A DNA stretch of 64,000 nucleotides from positions 1-64,000 of the forward strand of contig CAJTSR010000004.1 of the NCBI GenBank assembly GCA_910579035.1, in the 5' to 3' direction. The DNA is from an uncultured Muribaculaceae bacterium (GTDB lineage: Bacteria > Bacteroidota > Bacteroidia > Bacteroidales > Muribaculaceae). A program made the translations under genes and the position numbers. Below are positions 44,598 through 53,433 of this stretch, piece after piece; position 1 is the stretch's first letter, and every line of letters begins with the position of its first letter. The notes under the pieces were generated by a model. That model did not search any database and was not told the DNA's origin. It saw nothing but the letters and a program-made list of their open reading frames with translations.

Positions 44598-46307
44598 CTA
44601 TATATCAAATGTTTCAAGAGAACCGGCACCCTTGGCAAGCAGAGCCTTGGCATTGGCAAGAGCCGTGATATCGGAAGGGTTGCCGCTTATCATCAGGGCA
44701 AGCTCGGCCTCCCTCTCCTCCCCGACAAGACGCTTGATGCGGGTAGTGGTGCTGTGTTCGTCATCTTCTTTATACACCTTGAAGTGGTCTTTTCCCATAG
44801 CCGCCACACCGGGCAGGTGCGTGATTGTAATCACCTGTATGCGCCGGCTCATCGCAGCCATCATACGCGCCATACGCCCGGCAACATCGCCCGACACGCC
44901 GGTATCCACCTCGTCGAATATTATCGAGGGCAGGTGCATGCGCTCCGTAAGTATGGTGCGTACAGTGAGCATCAGTCGCGACACCTCGCCGCCGGAAGCA
45001 GCTCCGCCGAGTGGCATAAGGGCCTGGTTCTTGTTAAAGGCGAAAAGGAACTGCACCTGGTCGAAACCGTCGGGACCGAGCTTGCCCCGGGTAAGGGATA
45101 TTTCGCACCGGAGATTCGGCATTCCGAGGGTCGAAGCCTGCCGGCGCAACTCTGCCGAAAATTCGGCTCCTGCCGAGGCTCTTTTCTCAGACAGCGCGGT
45201 GGCAAGCGCCACGGCATGCTTCTTGGCACGCTTCGCCTCTGTTTCGAGTGTGGCAAGCACATTGTCGCTGTCGGTGAGGGCGCCTAGTTGCTCGCCAAGA
45301 CGGTCGCGAAGAGCTATCAGCTCGTCGGAATTGGCGGCATGGTGCTTTGTTTCGAGAGAATAAAGACGGTTCAGGCGTTCCTCTACCTCTTCAAGACGCC
45401 CCGGCTCCATGTTAAGCGACTCTTTGTAGTCAAAAAGCGTGTCGGCAATATCGGCAATCTCTATCCTTGCCGACTCAAGGCGCTCAGAGAGAGCGTGGAA
45501 ATCGGTCTGTCCGTCGTCATCGTCGCCTATGGTCATAGCAAGGCTCTCAAGGGCGTCAACGGCGTTGCTGAGAGCGCTCAAAGCATCATAAGGCTCCTCG
45601 CTGAGCGGCGCAAGGGCGGCATCGAGCCGTTCCTGCACCTCTCCGAGATTTGCAAGTATGTCGCGCTCGCGCTCAAGGCTCTCGTGCTCACCCGGACTCA
45701 GCTCCATATTCATCAGCTCTTCATACTGGAACGCTATGAAATCGGCATCGAGCCGGTTGCGACGTATCAGCTCGCGGGTTTCTGTATATTTTTTCAGCCT
45801 CTTGCGATATTCCACATATGCCTTGCGGTAATCGGCAAGCGCTGCCTCGGTTTCGGCAAGACTGTCGATTATGGTAAGTTGGTAGGACGGTTCGGCCAAC
45901 AATTGGTTCTGATGCTGCGAATGTATGTCCACAAGCCGCACCGCTATCTCCCTAAGCACGGGGAGCGTCACCGGCGAATCGTTGACAAAGGCACGCGAAC
46001 GCCCCCCCGGCAGCAACTCCCTGCGCAATATGCAGTCGGAATCACCGCCTTCAAGAAGATGCTCGCGCAAGAGCTGGTCGACGCCGGTGGCGCCATCGAT
46101 GCCGAACACGGCTTCAATCACCGACTTACGGCTCGCATCGCGCACCACCTTCATGTCAGCCCTGCCTCCGAGCAAAAGCGACAAAGCCCCGAGGATTATC
46201 GACTTGCCCGCACCGGTTTCGCCGGTAATTATGTTAAATCCGGGCGAAAACTCTATGTCAAGTTCGCTTATGAGCGCATAATTTGCTATATGTAAACTTT
46301 TTATCAT
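44598..46307 (-). CDS. recN: DNA repair protein RecN
   Basis: SMC-like ATPase acting at DNA double-strand breaks in recombinational repair. The 569-residue protein has Walker A in ITGETGAGKS near residue 30, a central coiled coil (about 150-370) broken by a hinge, the signature AASGGEVSRLML and Walker B SIIFDEVDTGVSGDVA. Length is normal for the family. It overlaps the end of the DUF4835 gene by 4 nt (ATGA), showing coupling. Confidence 0.96.
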   Translation of the reverse strand: MIKSLHIANYALISELDIEFSPGFNIITGETGAGKSIILGALSLLLGGRADMKVVRDASRKSVIEAVFGIDGATGVDQLLREHLLEGGDSDCILRRELLPGGRSRAFVNDSPVTLPVLREIAVRLVDIHSQHQNQLLAEPSYQLTIIDSLAETEAALADYRKAYVEYRKRLKKYTETRELIRRNRLDADFIAFQYEELMNMELSPGEHESLERERDILANLGEVQERLDAALAPLSEEPYDALSALSNAVDALESLAMTIGDDDDGQTDFHALSERLESARIEIADIADTLFDYKESLNMEPGRLEEVEERLNRLYSLETKHHAANSDELIALRDRLGEQLGALTDSDNVLATLETEAKRAKKHAVALATALSEKRASAGAEFSAELRRQASTLGMPNLRCEISLTRGKLGPDGFDQVQFLFAFNKNQALMPLGGAASGGEVSRLMLTVRTILTERMHLPSIIFDEVDTGVSGDVAGRMARMMAAMSRRIQVITITHLPGVAAMGKDHFKVYKEDDEHSTTTRIKRLVGEEREAELALMISGNPSDITALANAKALLAKGAGSLETFDI

Positions 46308-47227
46308 TGCTGTTCGGCTCCTTTCCTGATGCGTTCGAGCTTTTCCTGCTCTGTTGGATAAATCGGTTCGAGGAGATTGTATACCTTGCCGCGCTCGTCG
46401 GCAGGCGCTTTGGAGTACACGTTTACGAGTTCGTCGAGCTTGGCGTCTTTGAACATCGACAAGGCCACCGACATCGGAGCTGCCTTGTAGACAGCCTCGA
46501 CAGCCCCAAGCGACTCCGTTATCGCAGCCCGGCCCTTATCAGGGCTTGTGGCCATCATATCAAGACCTTGGCGGTGGTAGCGATACAGCATGTCGCGCAT
46601 CGCCGCGCCGGGCTGCTCTATGTACGCGCTCAGCACCGAATTGCGGTTTTTGGTGTCTTCAAAAGCTTTCCAGCCGGTTTCGCCCGACGATTGCGCCATC
46701 TGCACTATCTGCTTCAGGCGCTCGTAATACGGCTCTCCGCCTTGCGGCGAGAAAGAATCGAAATCCACCGCAAGAATCAGAAAAGCGTAAAAATTAAGTA
46801 TGGCCGTAAGCTGACTCTCCATATTATTCAGAGAGTAAACCAACGGCTCGTTTTCACGATAGAGAAATTCTATCTTGGTATCCTTGAAGTTGATAAGCGT
46901 GGTGGTGTACGAACTGTTGTACACCGGCCGCAGCGACTGCACCTGCAAGTCGCCCTTTACCATATCGTCGGCATATTCCTTGACGGTAAGGAAAAGGCGG
47001 CACTCTATCTTTTCGTTGACAGCAAACTGGGCGTTTGTGAATACAGTCGTATTAAGATACTCGCTGACAGCCTGCTGCAAGGTTTCAAACACCTGTTTGT
47101 TGCCGGAAATCTGATCGGTGTTCACAGTCACCTCGCAGTTGAGTTCCTGCGCGGTGGCTGTTCCTCCCATCGCAAGAGCCGACAGAAGAAGCACATATTT
47201 ATATATAGGAGAGAGAACCGATTTCAT
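46304..47227 (-). CDS. DUF4835 (PorD-like) secreted protein
   Basis: A 307-residue protein with a signal peptide (YVLLLSALAMGGTATAQ, cleavage about residue 27). The sequence fits DUF4835: QELNCEVTVNTDQISGNKQVFETLQQAVSEYLN, then the LVYSLNNMESQLTAILNFYAFLILAVDFDSFSPQGG core. Members have been linked to the type IX secretion/gliding machinery under the name PorD. The gene commonly sits between coaBC and recN in Bacteroidota, as here, and overlaps both by 4 nt. No other Por genes are in the window, so a secretion role is inferred by family only. Confidence 0.88.
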   Translation of the reverse strand: MKSVLSPIYKYVLLLSALAMGGTATAQELNCEVTVNTDQISGNKQVFETLQQAVSEYLNTTVFTNAQFAVNEKIECRLFLTVKEYADDMVKGDLQVQSLRPVYNSSYTTTLINFKDTKIEFLYRENEPLVYSLNNMESQLTAILNFYAFLILAVDFDSFSPQGGEPYYERLKQIVQMAQSSGETGWKAFEDTKNRNSVLSAYIEQPGAAMRDMLYRYHRQGLDMMATSPDKGRAAITESLGAVEAVYKAAPMSVALSMFKDAKLDELVNVYSKAPADERGKVYNLLEPIYPTEQEKLERIRKGAEQQ

Positions 47228-48420
47228 ATGCGCTCTATATGGTCCATAATATCGACTGCGACCTCCCTCTTAGGTTTAAGCGGGAACACATATTCGCCGC
47301 CGCCATTGGTAAGAATGGTAATTTTGTTGGTGTCCGTGCCAAAGCCTGCGCCGGCGTCGGCAAGGCTGTTGACAACAATCATATCGAGGTTTTTACGCGC
47401 CATCTTGTCGCGTCCGTGTGCAACGGCATCATCTGTTTCGAGCGCGAATCCCACCAATCGCTGATTAGAGCGCTTCATAGCACCGAGCGTGGCTGCAATA
47501 TCAGGATTTTTGACAAGCTCTATAGTGTCGATACCGTCTGTTTCGCGCTTTATCTTGTGGTCGAAGGGGTGCGCGGGCGCGTAATCGGCCACGGCTGCGG
47601 CCATAATGGCAATGTCGGCGGTATCAAAGGCAGCGCGACAGGCTGCAAGCATCTCAGCGGCACTTTCCACATCTACCACCCTGATACCGGCATGGCTTGT
47701 CTTCAATGCTGTAGGCCCGCTCACGAGCGTCACTTCGGCTCCGCGAGAGGCAGCTTCTTCGGCTATGGCGTAGCCCATCTTCCCGGTGGAGAAATTACCG
47801 ATAAAACGCACAGGGTCGATGCGCTCATAGGTAGGCCCGGCGCTGATAAGCACTTTCTTGCCGGCAAGCGTCTGCTTCTCCGAGAAGAAGTCGTCGAGCA
47901 CGGCGGCTATCTTTTCAGGTTCTTCCATACGTCCGCGACCCACCAGATGACTTGCAAGCTCGCCGACCTCCGGCTCTATCACGTGAACACCGTCGGCACG
48001 GAGCGTGGCAAGGTTGCGCGCGGTGGTGGGGTGCGCCATCATGTCGAGGTCCATGGCCGGAGCGACAAACACCGGGCATCGTGCCGACAGATACGTGGTG
48101 ACAAGCATGTTGTCGGCCACGCCCGAAGCCATCTTGGCAAGCGTGCTCGCCGTGGCTGGCGCCACTATCATAGCATCAGCCCATACACCGAGCGACACGT
48201 GCGAATGCCATTCGCCGGTATTGGCCGAAAAGAACTCGCTCACCACCGGGCGTCCCGAAAGCGACGACAAGGTTACAGGCGTGATAAATTCTTTGCCGTT
48301 GGGCGTTATCACCACCTGAACCTCCGCCCCTGCCTTTACCAGAAGCCTCAGCAGGGTCACGCTCTTATATGCGGCAATACCACCGCTTATGCCAAGTATT
48401 ATATTCTTACCTTTGAGCAT
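47224..48420 (-). CDS. coaBC: Bifunctional CoaBC (PPC synthetase/decarboxylase)
   Basis: Makes 4'-phosphopantetheine for coenzyme A: CoaB joins Cys to phosphopantothenate with CTP, and CoaC decarboxylates the product with FMN. The 398-residue protein has the CoaC domain (1-185: GISGGIAAYKS, active His in EWHSHVSLG, APAMDLDM in place of the more common APAMN) and the CoaB domain (186-398: KVLISAGPTYERIDPVRFIGNFSTGKMGYAIAEEA, with the dimer Lys motif KxKxE-like KIKRETDGI). It lies 1 nt after the exonuclease gene in the dnaN operon. Confidence 0.95.
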   Translation of the reverse strand: MLKGKNIILGISGGIAAYKSVTLLRLLVKAGAEVQVVITPNGKEFITPVTLSSLSGRPVVSEFFSANTGEWHSHVSLGVWADAMIVAPATASTLAKMASGVADNMLVTTYLSARCPVFVAPAMDLDMMAHPTTARNLATLRADGVHVIEPEVGELASHLVGRGRMEEPEKIAAVLDDFFSEKQTLAGKKVLISAGPTYERIDPVRFIGNFSTGKMGYAIAEEAASRGAEVTLVSGPTALKTSHAGIRVVDVESAAEMLAACRAAFDTADIAIMAAAVADYAPAHPFDHKIKRETDGIDTIELVKNPDIAATLGAMKRSNQRLVGFALETDDAVAHGRDKMARKNLDMIVVNSLADAGAGFGTDTNKITILTNGGGEYVFPLKPKREVAVDIMDHIERI

Positions 48421-48421
48421 C

Positions 48422-49186
48422 TCACTTCTTTATGCGCAGGCGAACTCTCGTAAAAGCCTGTTTGGTGTTCCGGGCAAAATCGCCCTGCATTATCCAGCTG
48501 TAATAACCGGGGTCGTTCTGAAGCACTTCTTCGGCCAGACGCCCTTTGTATTTGCCGAAGTTGATTACCTCGCGATTCTGGTCGTCATATATCAGGCGCC
48601 CCATGATGTCGACATTGCGGTTTGCGCAGGCATACTCCGACAATGCGCCTATTTCGACGGGTAGGTCGTCGTAGCGTTCAAGCTGAGCCATAAGGACTTC
48701 CATTGTAGCCCTTGTGTCGGCAAGCGCGCTATGAGCCTCCTCGAGGTTCTTGTCGCAATAGTACCTGTATGCGGCAACGAGTGTGCGGGGCTCTTTCTTA
48801 TGGTAAATTGTCTGCACGTCGATAAAGCGGGATTTGGTAAGGTCGAAGTCCACACCGGCACGCTCAAACTCCGCGTCAAGCAGCGGAATGTCGAACCGGT
48901 TGGAGTTGAACCCCGCGATATCGCAGCCGCTTATAAGCTGTGCCAGCGACGACGCAATCTGCCTGAAAGTAGGCTCGGACGCCACATCTTCGTCGGTGAT
49001 GTGGTGTATGGCCGTGGCGCTTTCAGGTATGTGCATCTCAGGATTGACACGACGTGTTTTTTCAAGCACACGCCCGTCGGGGTGCAGCTTGATAAGCGAA
49101 ATCTCGACTATTCGGTCGGAGGATATGTTTGTTCCGGTAGTTTCCAAGTCAAAGAACACTATCGGACGGTTCAGTTTAAGCTTCAT
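48422..49186 (-). CDS. 3'-5' exonuclease, DnaQ-like
   Basis: DEDDh exonuclease of the DNA polymerase III epsilon superfamily. The 254-residue protein has ExoI FFDLETTGT (Asp and Glu), ExoII in GFNSNRFDIPLLDAEF, and ExoIII with His and Asp in EAHSALADTRAT. A C-terminal extension of about 65 residues follows (INFGKYKGRLAEEVLQNDPGYYSWIMQGDF), a module common in Bacteroidota exonucleases. It could proofread for DNA polymerase III or act in repair. It overlaps the dnaN stop by 1 nt (TGATG). Confidence 0.92.
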   Translation of the reverse strand: MKLKLNRPIVFFDLETTGTNISSDRIVEISLIKLHPDGRVLEKTRRVNPEMHIPESATAIHHITDEDVASEPTFRQIASSLAQLISGCDIAGFNSNRFDIPLLDAEFERAGVDFDLTKSRFIDVQTIYHKKEPRTLVAAYRYYCDKNLEEAHSALADTRATMEVLMAQLERYDDLPVEIGALSEYACANRNVDIMGRLIYDDQNREVINFGKYKGRLAEEVLQNDPGYYSWIMQGDFARNTKQAFTRVRLRIKK

Positions 49187-50313
49187 CAGAATTCACCTAC
49201 AGTCATTGGCATAAGGAGCATCACAAGCTCGGTATTGTCCGGCTCCACAGCGGGGCGGAACACTCCGGGACGGCCGGCGTCGCCAAGGTTAACCACCACT
49301 TCCTCGCCCTTGATGGTAGTAAGGATCTCAGTCAGGAAGTTAGAGCTGAAACCTATGGTAAGCTCGCTGCCCGTGAATGAACAGGGCACCTGCTCGCGTG
49401 CGCTTGTGCACAGGTTGTTGTCGTTGGCTTTCAGCAGAATTGCCTCGGGGGTGATACGGAATTTCTCAAGACCGCCGTCCACTTCCACGAAGATGCCCAC
49501 ACGGCGCACGGCGTTAAGCAGCGCCACACGGTCCACGGTAAGAACCAGCGAGTTGTTGCGGGGTATCACACGGTTGTAGTCCGGATAGTTGCCGTTGAGG
49601 AATGTGCACTGGAACAAGAAGTTGTCGCTCTCGATAACGGCGCTGCGCGAGCTCATCGTTATGTTCAGCACCTCTTCCTTGGCAAAGACGTTTTTAAGTA
49701 TGTTGGCAGGTTTGGCAGGTATCACGCAGCTTCCGGTAACGCCGGGAGCGGTGCGGCGGTCTATGTAGCGCACGAGCTTGCGGGTATCGGTAGCCACATA
49801 TGTGATGCTGTCGGGAGCCACATCGAACAGCACGCCCTGCATTATCTGGCGGTATTCGTCGGTGCTGACGGCAAACATAGTGTTGTCAAGGCCGGTAATG
49901 AGCTGCTCGGTGGCCACGCTGAAGCTTACCGGCTCGCCGTTGTTATCAGCCACAAAGGCCGGATACTGCTCTGCCGGGAGTCCCACAAAGGAATAATGGC
50001 CCGAAGCATAGGAAAGCTGCACCTCCAGAGTATCTTCATCGATATTCACTTCCACGCCCTGGTCCGGAAGCTCCTTCAACAGCTCCACAAGGCGGCGCGC
50101 GCCAAGGCACAGGCTGCCGCTACCCTTGGCTCCGGCCACTTCGAGGCGTGCCGTAAGGGCGTTTTCCTGGTCAGAGCCTGTGATGGTAAACATATTTCCG
50201 TCGAGGCTGAGCAAGAAATTGTCGAGGATTGCGAGGGCGTTTTTAGAGTTGATAACCTTGCTTACAGCAGATGCTGCGTTATAGAAGGCTTTGCTCGAAA
50301 TGTTGAATTTCAT
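49186..50313 (-). CDS. dnaN: DNA polymerase III beta subunit (sliding clamp)
   Basis: Ring-shaped clamp that tethers DNA polymerase III to DNA. The 375-residue protein has three clamp domains, with recognisable segments MKFNISSKAFYNAASAVSKVI at the start, NGNYPDYNRVIPRN in the middle, and the hydrophobic pocket and C terminus ELVMLLMPMTVGEF. The ATG at 50313 is chosen; an upstream in-frame codon at 50367 adds 18 polar residues not seen in the family. It heads the operon dnaN-exonuclease-coaBC-DUF4835-recN-rlmB. Confidence 0.96.
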   Translation of the reverse strand: MKFNISSKAFYNAASAVSKVINSKNALAILDNFLLSLDGNMFTITGSDQENALTARLEVAGAKGSGSLCLGARRLVELLKELPDQGVEVNIDEDTLEVQLSYASGHYSFVGLPAEQYPAFVADNNGEPVSFSVATEQLITGLDNTMFAVSTDEYRQIMQGVLFDVAPDSITYVATDTRKLVRYIDRRTAPGVTGSCVIPAKPANILKNVFAKEEVLNITMSSRSAVIESDNFLFQCTFLNGNYPDYNRVIPRNNSLVLTVDRVALLNAVRRVGIFVEVDGGLEKFRITPEAILLKANDNNLCTSAREQVPCSFTGSELTIGFSSNFLTEILTTIKGEEVVVNLGDAGRPGVFRPAVEPDNTELVMLLMPMTVGEF

Positions 50314-50379
50314 ATCGGTATGGCGATTATTATTTTGTTGCTTGTCATATGGCTGCCTCAAAGACAACCTATCAATTTA

Positions 50380-50387
50380 CAAATTTA
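50380..50387 (-). promoter_or_regulatory. dnaN operon promoter -7 element
   Basis: Minus-strand TAAATTTG matches TAnnTTTG, about 66 nt before the dnaN ATG. No clear -33 TTTG. Confidence 0.45.
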
Positions 50388-50467
50388 GCGCTTTTTCGTC
50401 ATTTATTACTCCTCGAAGGAGCTTTTTTTGTCAATTTAAGATTCGGGCGCGCGTAAAAAGACGACGA

Positions 50468-50505
50468 GCGGCGCCTGTTCCGATTCAACACGGAAGAGGC
50501 GCCGC
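50468..50505 (-). terminator. Terminator, probably of the GH31 gene
   Basis: A 15-bp GC-rich stem with one mismatch (50468-50482 with 50491-50505). On the minus strand it is followed closely by CTTTTT. The nearest gene upstream in that direction is the GH31 gene, now separated from it by the foldback element. Confidence 0.65.
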
Positions 50506-50512
50506 CCTTATA

Positions 50513-50849
50513 AGAGGGTGTTTCATAATATCTGTTAAAACACAGGCCAAAAAGTTAGAGATGGATTTATACCTGAGCCGAAGGAGCATAGCGGTGGCTA
50601 TATGACTGAGAGGAAGGGATAAAGACACTCAAAATTTTTGGAGGCGAAGCCTTTGATACCGCCCTGACAGATATTGTTTGATGATTCGATGTAGGGCAAA
50701 TTTAACAATGGTGCCGTCTTGGCGTCTTTTTGTTAACCTGCCCATTACTCATCGGTCACATAGCAACCGCTATGCTCCCTCTTCTTAATGAACAGTTTAA
50801 ACAAAAATACACCAACCTGTGCTTTTACAGATATTATGAAACACCCTCT
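50513..50849. mobile_element. Foldback element (MITE-like), 337 bp
   Basis: The outer ends form 34-bp inverted repeats with 32 matches (50513-50546 and 50816-50849; outer sequence AGAGGGTGTTTCATAATATC). A second inner inverted pair is seen at about 50583-50608 and 50754-50785 (core GGAGCATAGCGG). The interior has no plausible coding frame, so it is non-autonomous. No clear target-site duplication is visible at the edges. It starts 4 bp after the GH31 stop and lies before its likely terminator. Its length and ends suggest a deletion derivative of a DDE transposon; the parent is not in the window. Confidence 0.75.
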
Positions 50850-50853
50850 GACT

Positions 50854-53148
50854 CTAATCAGCGTACTCCACGGTCACTTTCACGCCCTTGTCGCAAGGCG
50901 AGGACGGAACATCGACAATGGTGCAACGCGAAGAAGCATCATACGACGGCTGCAACGAGCGGCCTCCTTCCTTTGCCTTCACCGGGCGAGGCGTGTTGAA
51001 GATCCGCATCTTGTACGAGCGGCTCAGCGGCATCCCCTCATACGCGCCTTTGCGCGGCGCTATGGTGTACTCAGCCTTGCGCCCGCGCTGCTTGTGGCTG
51101 ATTGAGGTAGTGGCATACTTTGTGGCGTAATCAGCATTGTCGCCGGCGTCCTCGTAGAACTCGCAGGCGCCGTCGGCTCCCGCAACTATGTCAAGCACAA
51201 GGGCGTCGGGCCGCTCTGTCACATGTTTTACCTCCGGCGGATTTTTGACAATCACAGCGCCCTGGCGATAGAAGTACGGTATCTGATCGAGCGTGTAATC
51301 CAATGAACGCACAGTCCCTCCGTCTATAAGCTTGCCGTGAGCCACCGACCACCATTTGCCCTCGGGGAACCATATTTCTTTTTTGCTCACGCCGTCGACC
51401 GACGGCTCTACCACAGGGGCCACAAGTATGTCGTCGCCAAAGAAATACTGTCCTTCGCGTTCATACGCCTCTGCCGTTTCGGGATACTCGTAGTACATAG
51501 GGCGGCATAGCCCCACTCCTGTGTCGTATGCCTTGCGTGCCATCGTGTAAAGATACGGGAACAACGCGTATCGAAGCTTCACGGTCTGATTTATCATCGG
51601 GAAGTTGTCGTATGTCCATATGCGGCGCTCGATATGCCCTCCTTTGGTGGCGTGCGTGCGGAATATGGGCGTGAACACGCCGAATTGCATCCACCTCAGC
51701 AGCAGCTCGGGGTCGTTCGGCTCGTAGTAGTTTATCATATGCCCGCCAAGGTCGTGCCCCCAGTATCCGTAGCCCACGTTAGAGGCCGTGGCGGTGAAGT
51801 AAGGCTCGAAGGCGAGCGTGGGGAAATTGATATATGTATCGCCCGAAAAACCTATCTGGTAGCGATGGCTGCCAAGACCGCCCCAACGATGGAATATCAC
51901 CGGACGGCGGTCAGGTCGGTTCTTTTTCATATCATTGAAGAACACGTGGTTGCACCACATGGTTTCTCCGAGTCCCGCCAAGCGGGGATTGGTGAGATGC
52001 TGCTGCCAGTCGAGCCACCAGAAGTCGACGCCCTGCTTTTCAAGAGGGCGTATGATATGGTCGAAGAACGCCTTGGCAAACTTACGGTCTTCAAGCATCC
52101 ACGGTATGGTTTCGGCAGAGCCGGCGTCAAGCCCCATAGCCTCGGCCACAGCCTTGTATTGATCCTCGTGTGCTGCCACGCCGTCGGCCGGGTGAAGGTT
52201 GAGTGCCGCGCGCAGGCCGCCTTTATGAATATCAGCCAGCAGGCCTTCCGGGTCGGGAATTAGATTTGTGTTCCAGCTCCAGCCGGTCCAACCTCCGCGA
52301 CCGCCCGACACTTCCTTCTCGCCGTTCCAATGCCAGTCCATGTCGAGTATAAGCACATCTGCGTTTATATCGTTGTCGCGCATCGATTTCACGATGTTGC
52401 GGAAATCATCTGCCGAATAATTGTCGTACTTGCTGTACCAATATCCCAGCACATAATCCGGCGGCAAGGGAATCTTGCCCGCTATCAGAGTAAAGTCGTA
52501 AAGGGCTTTTTTATAATTGTGACCATAGCCGAGAAAATAGAGGTCAAGAGCATCGGCGTCTGCACGCGGTGCCGCCCAGTCGATGCCGCCCGAATCAGGC
52601 ACGAGAGCCAGCGAACGGCTACCGTCGGCACGCTCGAACGACGGAGAGTCATTAATGACAGCCCAGCCCGAACGGGATATCAGGCCGTCCTCTAGCCGCG
52701 AGCGATAATCGTCGCCGTTGTTGCCGTCGAGCGTGCGGTAGGTGCCTTTAAGGTTTTGAGGATCCTTCAGTCCGGGATACCACACCACAGGATTGCCGTC
52801 AACCGACATCGTGACACTCAGATTGGCAGGCGAGGCCGGTTCTGAGAGCGGATTGCTGCCCTTGCGGTAGCGCAGGCTCAGCGCGTCGGTGGTGATTGTC
52901 ACATACTCGCCGTCGTCCGCCTTAGAATATTTCGGCACGGGAAGCTGCCTGTTTACCACAGTAAACGTGGCATTGTCCTCAAACACGCCCTTCGGGCTGT
53001 ATTCTATCCTTATCATTTCAGGACGCAGCACCGTGAAACGGGCGCAGCCATCTTGAACCACCGCATCAGGCGACGCTTTGGGACCGGAGGCACGCGCACA
53101 AAGAGCCGTGGCAATTGCGAGCGCGGCGGCAATACATAATTTTTTCAT
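50854..53148 (-). CDS. Glycoside hydrolase family 31
   Basis: A secreted alpha-glycosidase of 764 residues. Signal peptide MKKLCIAAALAIATALCARA; another ATG two codons upstream is possible. After an N-terminal beta-sandwich, the TIM barrel has DNINADVLILDMDWHWN, then GVDFWWLDWQQH, where the Asp is a plausible nucleophile, and GHDLGGH, both typical of GH31. Members act on alpha-glucosides, alpha-xylosides or related sugars; the exact substrate is uncertain. Two TAnnTTTG elements lie upstream. No Sus-type transporter is adjacent. The foldback element lies right behind its stop. Confidence 0.88.
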   Translation of the reverse strand: MKKLCIAAALAIATALCARASGPKASPDAVVQDGCARFTVLRPEMIRIEYSPKGVFEDNATFTVVNRQLPVPKYSKADDGEYVTITTDALSLRYRKGSNPLSEPASPANLSVTMSVDGNPVVWYPGLKDPQNLKGTYRTLDGNNGDDYRSRLEDGLISRSGWAVINDSPSFERADGSRSLALVPDSGGIDWAAPRADADALDLYFLGYGHNYKKALYDFTLIAGKIPLPPDYVLGYWYSKYDNYSADDFRNIVKSMRDNDINADVLILDMDWHWNGEKEVSGGRGGWTGWSWNTNLIPDPEGLLADIHKGGLRAALNLHPADGVAAHEDQYKAVAEAMGLDAGSAETIPWMLEDRKFAKAFFDHIIRPLEKQGVDFWWLDWQQHLTNPRLAGLGETMWCNHVFFNDMKKNRPDRRPVIFHRWGGLGSHRYQIGFSGDTYINFPTLAFEPYFTATASNVGYGYWGHDLGGHMINYYEPNDPELLLRWMQFGVFTPIFRTHATKGGHIERRIWTYDNFPMINQTVKLRYALFPYLYTMARKAYDTGVGLCRPMYYEYPETAEAYEREGQYFFGDDILVAPVVEPSVDGVSKKEIWFPEGKWWSVAHGKLIDGGTVRSLDYTLDQIPYFYRQGAVIVKNPPEVKHVTERPDALVLDIVAGADGACEFYEDAGDNADYATKYATTSISHKQRGRKAEYTIAPRKGAYEGMPLSRSYKMRIFNTPRPVKAKEGGRSLQPSYDASSRCTIVDVPSSPCDKGVKVTVEYAD

Positions 53149-53210
53149 TGGCATTATAGGTTTTAACTCAGCCAGACCGAAGAAGGCCTGTCAGCTCAAT
53201 TTCTTTTGGG

Positions 53211-53265
53211 CAAATTTAACACTTTTCAGACGCAAAATTAATCTTTTCACTATTTTTCACACAAA
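53211..53265 (-). promoter_or_regulatory. Tandem GH31 promoters
   Basis: Minus-strand TAAATTTG (53218-53211) and TAATTTTG (53240-53233) both match TAnnTTTG. The second has TTTG (53265-53262) 21 bases upstream, a good consensus pair. Both point to the GH31 gene. Confidence 0.5.
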
Positions 53266-53352
53266 AACCCCGTCACAGCAGCATTATTCAAACCTAAAAT
53301 ATGTACTCAAATATTAAATATTGTTTAATATAGCGATTCTTGACCCACATTA

Positions 53353-53384
53353 TTTGGTCGGGCCATTGATTTATTCTAATTTTG
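53353..53384 (+). promoter_or_regulatory. Promoter of the peptidoglycan salvage operon
   Basis: TTTG (53353-53356), 20 bases, TAATTTTG (53377-53384): a full match to the Bacteroides consensus. The leader to the ATG at 53434 is about 43 nt. Confidence 0.7.
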
Positions 53385-53433
53385 TGCAAATAGGATTATT
53401 TGTACGTCCGCCTTAAAAACTATTCAATGTCCA

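Noticed and set aside
50409..50431. Small plus-strand hairpin with T-run upstream of dnaN
   Set aside because: The stem is only 5 bp and no plus-strand gene precedes it, so a terminator role is not supported.
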